A DNA stretch of 25,003 nt, taken from a virus. Position numbers and translations under genes: made by a program. Where the stretch lies: the IMG/VR virus record IMGVR_UViG_3300043420_001881, positions 1 to 25,003 of that record. The stretch is one strand, 5' to 3'. Below the pieces are notes generated by a model that was given only the letters and a program-made list of their open reading frames with translations, did not search any database and was not told the origin of the DNA. Below are positions 21,101-25,003 of this stretch, one piece after another (the stretch's first letter is position 1; every line of letters starts with the position of its first letter).

Positions 21101-22352
21101 CAAAACCAGATTGCGAAATTTGTACTTTATCACCATAGTTTGAATATGGTTTTCCATTAATAACATTTAAATTATATAAAACTCCTAATCCAAGCAGTGT
21201 TACCGAACCGCCATCGTAAACTGCAGTAATTACATCATTACTATAAACAGGAGTTCCTGCAACATGAGTTGTATTTGGATTTGATCTATTGGAAATTATA
21301 AATTGATTTACATTTTTTTCAATAAATGTAATACGCTCGGAGTTTATAATTAATTCTCCTTTCTGTTCCCACCCCAACGTAGAATAAACATCAATTCTAT
21401 CACCAGTAGTATCATTTACAGAAATATCAGTACGCAACGTTGTTTGCGCCGCAATTTTAAAATTTCCGTTAATTGAACTTGGGGACAAAATAATTTCAAA
21501 AATCCCATCGGAACCTCCATAGTTTACTGCGTCAACAACAGCCGATGCATATGATGTTTCTGTTTTTTGAACAATTTTAGTCCCAACTAATTTATTTACA
21601 TCCCCAGTTAAAACTTTTGCTTTAATTGAATAATTACTAATCCAATCAGATGTTGAAGCCTTTAGTGTAAAATCTTTTGGATTGTATGTTTCTGGAGTAT
21701 CATCTGCACTCTTGGAAACAATAGAATTAAAAATAAACTTAATAGATCTATCAGTTCCTTTTGATTTGTAAAAATCACTGATGTTTTTAATAAGAACACG
21801 CTTATCTACATCACCTTTGAGATATGCTTCTGGAAATCCACCAAGATACTGCGACTCAAAGCTTTTTACAAAAGCATATAAAAATAGATTACTTACATTA
21901 TATACTACATCATTAGCATAATGTGGCTCTGCCTGAGTAGTTACAAACTTACTACTCTCGTATAGATCTCCAAGCGTAGTGTTACCACTAACCCCTCTAG
22001 AAACCTCTAGAAACTGTGTATCGGTCCTTTCCTTATAGAAACACAGTTCATTGCCTATTTTAATATATCCGTTCTGTTCTGGAAATGATGTAGCATCTTC
22101 TACTGTGATTACATCATCAGTTTCATTAATACTTGCTGATAATTCAGTGAACTGATTTAATAAATTCTTCTCATAAAAATTGATGTCACGATATTTCGTA
22201 ACATTTGAAATGATATCAAGTGGTTGTCCTTGAATTTCTAATTGTTCGTAGTACTTCTCTACAAACTTGGAAAAGTTCTCGTATTCAGAAACTATAAACC
22301 CAGGTAGTTGAGATTCAATTAAGGTAGAGATATTTCTTGTCTTTGCAGCCAT
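12186..22352 (-). CDS. gp7: Giant gp7-like baseplate wedge protein with repeat insertions (3388 aa)
   Basis: Position between gp6 and gp8 and three blocks identify it as a T4 gp7 relative. Residues 20-60 plus DKRVLIKNISDFYKSKGTDR at 183-202 match T4 DKRDAVARFFESRSYDFYSTKG. Residues 250-275 match the following T4 LVGQTIYTATG region. YSYVIKSR...DLIRETTHPAGFQ near 1875-1908 matches T4 RSYYVMKIKS...VIRFVHPVGF. T4 gp7 has 1032 residues and these blocks lie close together near its C-terminus. Here the large T4 N-terminal part is absent, about 1,600 residues are inserted between blocks, and about 1,480 follow the last. Additions include GxGY repeats, a YHYH domain (748-866), five copies of a (I/V)GxExxxY...RG...H.aGd module, three GVLQ modules (about 2015-2260) and a tandem IPPTS array (2850-3190). 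It starts 5 bases after gp6. Role in wedge assembly is from T4; the additions may form outer baseplate parts. Confidence 0.85.
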   Translation of the reverse strand: MAAKTRNISTLIESQLPGFIVSEYENFSKFVEKYYEQLEIQGQPLDIISNVTKYRDINFYEKNLLNQFTELSASINETDDVITVEDATSFPEQNGYIKIGNELCFYKERTDTQFLEVSRGVSGNTTLGDLYESSKFVTTQAEPHYANDVVYNVSNLFLYAFVKSFESQYLGGFPEAYLKGDVDKRVLIKNISDFYKSKGTDRSIKFIFNSIVSKSADDTPETYNPKDFTLKASTSDWISNYSIKAKVLTGDVNKLVGTKIVQKTETSYASAVVDAVNYGGSDGIFEIILSPSSINGNFKIAAQTTLRTDISVNDTTGDRIDVYSTLGWEQKGELIINSERITFIEKNVNQFIISNRSNPNTTHVAGTPVYSNDVITAVYDGGSVTLLGLGVLYNLNVINGKPYSNYGDKVQISQSGFESNHPIIEGANWFLNTNFRKAFSSLNQQISAAIGDLNSDVSAIYEDDQYFYICSSGYPHHGILKESSPTNLEDQKFLRLVRKNPITTTEVYPVSNRDIGILTDGSVAYSNKDFETVKFGQITKITLENKGVGYQAPPFVLINNEPNKARCFLAGEVLDSIEILFDDIYEEDPTITITSGRNAKLRPIVTNGEITSIVVENEGEYYSSAPLIRIFDALGKGAFAEYEAIVSPEGKLVRCQKINGGRFYNRNSLIVEVIPAGSGAFASATIREWTKDRFKKYRLELDSNNSYVFPNFNLKIGLGYGIVANPANLRFRSADNINNVLGENPGTKQHSPILGFAYDGNPIYGPYGFSDPGNPNSTVVRMNSGYQLNNSRVNGPSILQYELGTFVDDYAWVPSVNSGKTELDENNGRFCVTPEYPNGTYAYFVTIDSSGTPVFPYILGKNFYSLPVDSNYNSNISQDDLPKNLKRLRTSDIDNNGVNSFALIGDVTNGNVSEAYADFSTETFSVGSELFVDNLNTEGSGAKAFVSSVNGKNTVSLESVQDKGIVIDLIESAYLFQGDILFQGEGVLLNQIIVDNLEINDFQFSESPNVKVVNNLAVGPDGSFRVIPDLSDELTQGEIIGDVINDSRVVLRSVQNTFDPSLPVFATIKVLNLLLDKNGTYTKDSIISFIRESDGVVFGTGLVLEGTLKQNALKVRIITGDIFATDDFIIKSSTISDTSNAKIISTTSLSENLTINSLNDKVAILQTNEDHNLAIGDKVFVNIFPDDSITETTYYVRKRLYQKAILQELSFNGKIVDTGIGRFELLNSGLDYENGTYTDVELIFVDSSKARKNVGKPGDPGNARATIEVFNVGGGYGRVFSVTITNKGYGYKKSDILTVADEDLNRLEISTRTSRLNLFVDHVGFSAQNDELFLTSINDLSVGDFLTVGGEVVKIIQIKNQTKSVIVERAQKNTTAIDHFDNQEITFAETSYKFEKGSRVLGDSQNSPFVIDYNQSTRELLVAYDYSVSNPTRILQSSIFFDDNNPNKFVKVESVESPQFKLEFSKDQINFEINPTIDIQKYYKYKFDTSHPSMADTFLDFSSSLNYNLFTEEKNVSSNLPGTAGSFVSIKLGFGPNISSNTYQNKSPVNFNNYYYFIKATNDVNTDGSSLKVIDDPLSGEQSIIYSTDRKFVYNVKSLPQYDGSGDISYTTTSQFAIGSISNISINDTGTNYKSIPICKGVLPTSSFLSTVSAKINPITGSLSSVVVENQGSNYSKPVAIITDGDGFDYHLECVVENGRVKSVNILNSGKGFTYDPIVKIFESDVKVFFTSSNIGVPKNIKLINSGFGYNSDYSTIPSFKSTTTFVLKDFEDDSFFEGEKITQYENDILIAEAIVSKKGWRIGSNLLKVQNIKGIFKNNLPIKGFARSKTATLIAQINTEFTPDIRNYSNNVGRFNSERGKLSSNSQKLTDSFFYQDYSYVIKSRTSIDFWRDLIRETTHPAGFQLFGELIIESEGNTTMPSEIKEIETHSFINLKPENISVVNTRRYITENVFSFNNINVERGIGSVSVDTFDSSETVAKELILSTPFDGDFDPNSGVLYGTKTFTLLDSRTKTAYAPYSENNLIVTIDGVLQEPGKSFTVKGNTITFAQPPLGQRLAEGQIVEAQKFYCKSIKFKDNTLNSQYIRKIQNISDQFDGEKRIFDLYEEDGSIVKSLPNEKFIVALNGVLQNARSNEEEPFENSYSIIRSQNSNTTDKIAFTSPPISHGELYDSTDDIVIREKCFIYSIGSYRRLSIDSRTIKYRGSGPFLILDEVENTVVSVDDSTYAVVFIDGVLQIPGKSYDIVGPNITFSSPLRYYEDESGKQILQKISILLFYGRDKSKTLTFYDFEPDAYYSEANLIIEGSPDIQAFYSWFGNYVGDNVVVLQNNSIIGEIKLFEPNENRLNLTLLCSSFNDLDDSDFIFINQYKNDRFVLSSHQSSSISYSEDDDGYRTLKVDIPSWLYGSELGKKAHERKSRLYSNLNVGDSVQIDGESSYREIISIPELVTTKQYNKGEFISSDIYSRIEATNYNDIVRGEGLSITAEIDANGTITKLNWNRRDLMLYFNNNVLLQPTAYQYYTSPIINFIPRTSSGGGAQAEVISINGQIIDIVLIDGGYGYEEPPKVVISKGYNRIKNNQRKFDSTTTLNVSPPLAFSNSLTSSSEVTIIGYGPAGQSIFSYINLSEQGGIKESDEQLITFISPSPEVVTLSKIKEQSEHVIKLPVLHIQSNALIASREIHSYIDIPFNIISSSTITSVDRQVTKIISKKINEAIIQLNTESINDIGAFLDAPLSETDTIVYIPDTRRFPDSSRLLIGKEIVYYERKKSDRFLDVTRGADGTTPQTHEAGDYLRHLPNLVSLVPVGISEIQTSISIESEHATFREITHVVRPEIIESTTRYNSSLLTADQQIEIDNSDIKLIKSITIIPPTSYNIVSAIHSTSSEVVRFNDPQILESETSTKVSLEYYNTALLSTHQLQIEIDNSDIKLIKSITIIPPTSYNLISETYSTISTIAKVNESLPEFVSSSVLNLECGINIITNVIDITSNISIESYSTNYTLNNQSNIETAISSVVTLEESASEIIIIPPTSILEATLTEIISEHNTVSIETENEIVVVSNLNVSIESYSTNYRLSNESAVETLISSTNTLQEVTNEIIIIPPTSISSVALGDIISENDSVFSTETPSENQPEREISVVSNLNVSIESYSTNYTLSNQSIEETLTSSTNTLREVTNEIIIIPPTSVLDVTNYYFTTSLSNLINPDIAENIISIDASLNSEVFYSREIDYSMGVVDFFATPTDTDIFYETYTLGNAGHTLNAFESLSFIDTGVLNVSGSISAVTYAYPELTIADFEERPNSSITLTGEVFNLVGPSINEIGSILSNDISDVDVSMTIENASALPESGRIIINKEVIEYNGKSGNILLDLTRGADNTIASSHTAGDYLRTF
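12802..13390 (-). repeat. Three in-frame tandem repeat units in the gp7-like gene
   Basis: Units begin at 12802, 13042 and 13261, giving spacings of 240 and 219 bases (80 and 73 codons). The first 39 bases of units one and two are identical. A 34-base stretch at 12892-12925 is identical to 13351-13384. Each unit encodes an IIIIPPTS motif and a VSIESYSTNY-type segment. The spacings are multiples of three, so the array stays in frame. Confidence 0.9.
13524..13800 (-). repeat. Perfect 73-bp direct repeat in the gp7-like gene
   Basis: Bases 13524-13596 and 13728-13800 are identical over 73 positions, 204 bases apart (68 codons). Both encode QIEIDNSDIKLIKSITIIPP followed by TSYN. The identity at the DNA level in an otherwise diverged protein region points to a recent duplication. 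Confidence 0.95.
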
Positions 22353-22357
22353 TTAAT

Positions 22358-24151
22358 CTACTCGGGATAAGCAGTGAACTTACTTGTGGACATATCAACG
22401 TCTAAGAAAACCTCTCTTACAGCATTAATATCATTGCTTAAAGGTTTTACTCTTAATTCAATGCGGTTATCTTCAAAAGAACCACGAATGATAGTTAAAT
22501 CATATAACATAACCTCACCTTTTTCATAATTAATGTCTCCAGCGGAGTCATTTAGAACTATTTTTAGTCCAGTTAAATCATCTATTCTATATAGGACGAT
22601 TTTGCCATTCCTATCTTCAAGATACGAGGTATACTGAGGAAATTCACTAATTACAAACCCAGTCGAATGAAGTGTTGGTCCCTCGCAATCTTTGTCGAAA
22701 GTATTTTGGAAACAAACCTCATAAAAGAAGGTAGAATTGATTGCAGGATAGAAATCCTTCCTCATTACTACTGTAGTTTGATTAGAATTAATTGATCTAT
22801 CTGCATCATCAATAACACCAACAAACTTACTATATCTAAACTTACCATTAAACTTTTCTGTGTCTGATTGATCAATATATTCTTGAACAACATTTCTTAC
22901 TTTCTTTACAATTTCTGCTGGTGGTAAATTAGTTTTGGTTTTATCAAAATAGATCTTGCTTGTCAATTCAACAAATAAAATTGATGGATCTATAATATCA
23001 GCAGTAACAGACCCAACCATGTATGGTCTTAATTTTTGTATAATATCTTGTTTAGTAAATGAAGAAAGTAAATTTGCATTTGAAGGCTTGATTACAATCT
23101 TCACCTTGCCATATTCAGGAGGACTTGCTAACTCTCCTCCAAAGGTAATAATATCAGCAACCGCTGGATAAACGTTCCTAACGATCGCTGCATAGTCCTG
23201 TGAGGTCACCGCACGGTCCTGTGTGCCAAAATACCTAGGAGCATTGTATTTAATTTTATTGATGCTCTCGATGTCCTCTCCGCCCGAAGCAGGAGTTACT
23301 GAATTAACTGATACAGTTAAAGGATATACAGCATTGTCCTTATCATCAACAATACCATTAAATACAAAAGTTCTAGCACCATTTGTAGCGGGACCATTGG
23401 TAACTAGATAAGAAACTTCAATAAACTGACCAGTTTCTAGTTTTTTACCTAAAACTCCATCACCAAAGAACAATTCATAGTTCTCATCTTCAATCTCATT
23501 TAAGAAATATGATTTTGTTGTGGAATTAACATCTAGGATATTCTCTGCTCTCTCATAAATTTCAAAAGCAGATGAATTTTGCGAAGGATATACTTTTACT
23601 CTAAGGCTACTAGTATCAACACCTTGATTCTGAATAATAAAACGTTGCGACTTCAGAGCAGTATTAACTGTATACGAATTCTTAACTAATGATCCTTCAT
23701 AGATAGGTACATCAATAAAACTAGCAGTACCATTTTCTACAGGTGCTGATATATCATCTAATGTAGTATATTGATATAATTCCGAATCAAATATTGTAGT
23801 AAATGCAGAACCAGTTCTTAAAATCGCTACATCTGGTGCGCTACTACTAAAATTAACATCAAAACTAATATAAGCAACAGGTGAAGTAACAGACTTCGGA
23901 GTATATCCTAATTGCTTGGCAATTCCAACAACATTATCTCTTAATGTTGCGGAATCTAAAAATAACTCGTTAACAACTAAATTTGTATTAAATGCTGTAT
24001 AATACGTATTATACGCCAACACATCAAGTAATGTACTCCACACAGAACCTTCAAAATCATAATCCGTAAAATCAGATTGTGACCTTAAATATTCCTTTAA
24101 AGCAATCTTTATATCATTATAATCTAAATTTGCTACTTGGGTGTATGGCAT
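22358..24151 (-). CDS. gp6: Baseplate wedge protein gp6 (597 aa)
   Basis: gp6 forms the inner ring of the contractile-tail baseplate, joining neighbouring wedges, and belongs to the baseplate J family. The N-terminus (LDYNDIKIALKEYLRSQSDF, then a DFEGSVWSTLLDVLAYNTYY stretch at 33-52) is typical of phage gp6. Residues 289-325 carry the family core GGEDIESINKIKYNAP, RYFGTQDRAVTSQDY, with the GKVKIVIKP strand near 348-356. The length of 597 is close to 660 in T4. The ATG follows directly on the TAA stop of gp25 (TAAATG) with a TAGAGAGA motif 9 bases upstream inside gp25, so the two are made together. The gp7-like gene begins 5 bases after its stop. No insertions like those in gp7 and gp8 are evident, fitting a constrained inner-ring role. 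Confidence 0.95.
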   Translation of the reverse strand: MPYTQVANLDYNDIKIALKEYLRSQSDFTDYDFEGSVWSTLLDVLAYNTYYTAFNTNLVVNELFLDSATLRDNVVGIAKQLGYTPKSVTSPVAYISFDVNFSSSAPDVAILRTGSAFTTIFDSELYQYTTLDDISAPVENGTASFIDVPIYEGSLVKNSYTVNTALKSQRFIIQNQGVDTSSLRVKVYPSQNSSAFEIYERAENILDVNSTTKSYFLNEIEDENYELFFGDGVLGKKLETGQFIEVSYLVTNGPATNGARTFVFNGIVDDKDNAVYPLTVSVNSVTPASGGEDIESINKIKYNAPRYFGTQDRAVTSQDYAAIVRNVYPAVADIITFGGELASPPEYGKVKIVIKPSNANLLSSFTKQDIIQKLRPYMVGSVTADIIDPSILFVELTSKIYFDKTKTNLPPAEIVKKVRNVVQEYIDQSDTEKFNGKFRYSKFVGVIDDADRSINSNQTTVVMRKDFYPAINSTFFYEVCFQNTFDKDCEGPTLHSTGFVISEFPQYTSYLEDRNGKIVLYRIDDLTGLKIVLNDSAGDINYEKGEVMLYDLTIIRGSFEDNRIELRVKPLSNDINAVREVFLDVDMSTSKFTAYPE

Positions 24152-24553
24152 TTATCGAGTTCTCTCTAAAAAGAATTCTACGTTGAGTGGAATATCGTCT
24201 CTACCTATAATCTCAAATTCCATTCCAACATCAAATCCATTATCATCGTAATTTGGAATAACTTCTAATGATATTATCCTAATTCTAGGTTCGTATTCAT
24301 TTAATACGTTTCTAATCTCAGATTGGACCAGTGCTGCTACACCATAATCTAATTGTTCAAATAATAATCTAGAAATATCTGATCCGATCTGAGAATTAAA
24401 TAAACGCTCACCTTTGTTGGTTAGCAAAAGATTAACGATAGACTGTTTAACAGCAGCCTCATCCTTACTGACAATTAAATCGCCAGTAATTGGATGCGGC
24501 TTGAATGTAACATTTAAATCTTTAAATGTTTGAAACTGTGGCACAGTAGACAA
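24152..24553 (-). CDS. gp25: Baseplate wedge / sheath-initiation protein gp25 (133 aa)
   Basis: gp25 is the lysozyme-like-fold subunit at the inner baseplate that starts sheath polymerisation. Marks are NKGERLFNSQIGSDISRLLF at residues 46-65 (T4 RKGSRPFDPEFGCDLSDQLF) and the hallmark EPR motif in NEYEPRI at 85-91 (T4 RNYEPRI), followed by VIPNYDD. The length is 133 against 132 in T4. There is no in-frame ATG: a stop lies 4 codons upstream of a TTG at 24551-24553, which is the longest start and gives the sequence STVPQFQTFKDLNVTF. A GTG three codons later is the alternative. A late promoter lies 13 bases upstream, so the leader is very short and no Shine-Dalgarno is seen. It heads the gp25-gp6-gp7 transcript. 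Confidence 0.95.
   Translation of the reverse strand: MSTVPQFQTFKDLNVTFKPHPITGDLIVSKDEAAVKQSIVNLLLTNKGERLFNSQIGSDISRLLFEQLDYGVAALVQSEIRNVLNEYEPRIRIISLEVIPNYDDNGFDVGMEFEIIGRDDIPLNVEFFLERTR
24161..24168 (-). promoter_or_regulatory. TAGAGAGA ribosome-site-like motif before gp6
   Basis: The octamer lies inside the end of gp25, ending 9 bases before the gp6 ATG. It is the third identical copy in the window. Confidence 0.55.
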
Positions 24554-24566
24554 AAACGTTTGTTAT

Positions 24567-24574
24567 TATTTATA
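24567..24574 (-). promoter_or_regulatory. T4-type late promoter for gp25-gp6-gp7
   Basis: The minus strand reads CTATAAATA directly after the TGA stop of the 58-residue gene. Transcription from a late promoter starts a few bases downstream, so the gp25 leader would be under about 10 bases. An AAACGTTT palindrome follows at 24554-24561. Confidence 0.85.
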
Positions 24575-24575
24575 G

Positions 24576-24752
24576 TCACTCATGCCACCTCTCAACAAAG
24601 TCATCAAATCCGCCAGCACCACCACATGGTCTGCTATAACGGTCTTCTGGTATTTTGTATTGTGCTTTTCTTAACAGGCGATCACTCGCCTGTTCTGATA
24701 TCAGAGTCATTCCCGATTTGAGGAATTCCTCGCTCTTATCTACATTTGGCAT
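24576..24752 (-). CDS. Small conserved-looking hypothetical protein (58 aa)
   Basis: The protein begins MPNVDKSEEFLKSGMTLISE and ends FDDFVERWHE, with an acidic-basic mixed helix at residues 5-31, then a CGGAGGF turn at 43-49. I do not recognise a family. It is supported by a textbook ribosome site (GGAG, 7 bases before the ATG), by its own leader after a terminator, and by its end lying exactly against the gp25 late promoter. There is no signal peptide or membrane segment. As it directly precedes baseplate genes, it may be a minor structural or assembly protein, but this is only inferred from position. Confidence 0.75.
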   Translation of the reverse strand: MPNVDKSEEFLKSGMTLISEQASDRLLRKAQYKIPEDRYSRPCGGAGGFDDFVERWHE

Positions 24753-24759
24753 CTGTTTT

Positions 24760-24763
24760 CTCC
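24760..24763 (-). promoter_or_regulatory. Shine-Dalgarno site of the 58-residue gene
   Basis: The minus strand reads TGGAGAAAACAG before the ATG: a GGAG core with a 7-base spacer. It is the only canonical ribosome site in the window. Confidence 0.8.
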
Positions 24764-24822
24764 ATATAGGTTGAACAGAACTTTTTAAGGGGTTCCTATC
24801 CCTGCCTTCAGAGACACATAAC

Positions 24823-24830
24823 TATTTACC
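24823..24830 (-). promoter_or_regulatory. Possible late promoter variant (GGTAAATA)
   Basis: The minus strand reads GGTAAATA just after the terminator and 70 bases before the 58-residue gene. It differs from NATAAATA at one base. The gene after the terminator needs a promoter, and this is the best candidate in the 81-base leader, but it is not a perfect match. Confidence 0.35.
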
Positions 24831-24833
24831 ATT

Positions 24834-24861
24834 AAAAAAAGCGACACCAGAAGGCATCGCT
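24834..24861 (-). terminator. Rho-independent terminator after the 36-residue ORF
   Basis: On the minus strand AGCGATGCC / GGTGTCGCT form a 9-bp stem with two G-U pairs around the loop TTCT, followed by a run of T. It begins 6 bases after the stop of the small basic ORF and ends the upstream transcript. Confidence 0.85.
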
Positions 24862-24867
24862 TATCTC

Positions 24868-24978
24868 TTATTTCTTCTTCCTCTTATTTGCTGCTGCCTT
24901 TTTCTTTTGACTTTGATGTTGCGTTGAACGCTTATCTATTTTACTTTTACCATCCTTATGAATCCATGGATTCTTCAT
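24868..24978 (-). CDS. Small lysine-rich protein (36 aa), unknown
   Basis: The product starts MKNPWIHKDGKSKIDKRSTQ and ends with a run of lysine and arginine (KKKAAANKRKKK). Fourteen of 36 residues are K or R. Its ATG overlaps the TGA of the gene upstream (ATGA), and a terminator follows the stop by 6 bases; these two facts are the main evidence that it is translated. No family is recognised. A basic peptide of this kind could bind nucleic acid, but nothing here shows it. Confidence 0.55.
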   Translation of the reverse strand: MKNPWIHKDGKSKIDKRSTQHQSQKKKAAANKRKKK

Positions 24979-25003
24979 CGACCCTGCCCACGATAACGCT
25001 TAC
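24975..25003 (-). CDS. End of an upstream gene (partial, unidentified)
   Basis: Only the last eight codons are visible, reading KRYRGQGR and then TGA. The frame is chosen because its stop overlaps the start of the small basic ORF in the ATGA arrangement used elsewhere in this window. Too short to identify. Confidence 0.35.

Noticed and set aside
1281-24721. All plus-strand open frames of 60-101 residues
   Set aside because: Each lies opposite a strongly supported minus-strand gene, is short, and has no ribosome site or neighbours on its strand. They are shadows of AT-rich coding sequence.
1-25003. Further TATAAATA-like strings inside genes
   Set aside because: In AT-rich DNA these are expected by chance. 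Only those in intergenic gaps before genes were kept.
1-25003. tRNA genes, insertion sequences, integrase or homing endonuclease
   Set aside because: No cloverleaf, inverted-repeat-bounded element or recombinase motif was seen on either strand by eye.

Overview
This window is part of the late, virion-structure region of a T4-like myovirus, on a linear or circular phage genome fragment. All supported genes lie on the minus strand. The DNA is AT-rich (roughly one third G+C by eye) and densely packed, with T4-type late promoters (TATAAATA) and two Rho-independent terminators. Genes for gp25, gp6, a gp7-like protein, gp8 and a DUF4815-type giant protein follow each other in order. That set and the style of the proteins (YHYH domain, GxGY repeats, very long fibre-like polypeptides) are what I know from marine T4-like phages of cyanobacteria and SAR11. 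The host itself cannot be decided from this window, which has no photosynthesis or other host-derived metabolic gene.

Layout in the direction of transcription (high to low coordinates): the end of an unidentified gene (24975-25003), a 36-residue lysine-rich ORF (24868-24978), a terminator (24834-24861), and a 58-residue gene (24576-24752). A late promoter (24567-24574) then drives gp25 (24152-24553), gp6 (22358-24151) and a 3388-residue gp7-like protein (12186-22352). A double late promoter (12168-12181) drives gp8 (10301-12130), which ends in a strong terminator (10256-10283). A third late promoter (10239-10246) drives a 2684-residue DUF4815 protein (2144-10198), a 66-residue coiled-coil protein (1944-2144) and a beta-helix tail-fibre-like protein that runs off the left edge (<1-1960). 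There is no non-coding stretch over 300 bases.

Function: gp25, gp6, gp7 and gp8 are the core of the baseplate wedge in T4. gp25 and gp6 form the inner ring and sheath-initiation site; gp7 and gp8 extend the wedge outward. The DUF4815 protein and the beta-helix protein probably form the periphery that contacts the host. The most unusual content is in the wedge proteins. The gp7-like protein keeps T4 gp7 core blocks but has about 1.5 kb-residue-scale (roughly 1,500-residue) insertions between and after them, filled with repeated modules, a YHYH domain and a tandem array with a perfect 73-bp DNA repeat. The same module types recur in gp8, the DUF4815 protein and the fibre, as if the baseplate genes exchange parts.

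All family assignments are from sequence motifs compared with remembered T4 and marine-phage proteins; no database search was run.
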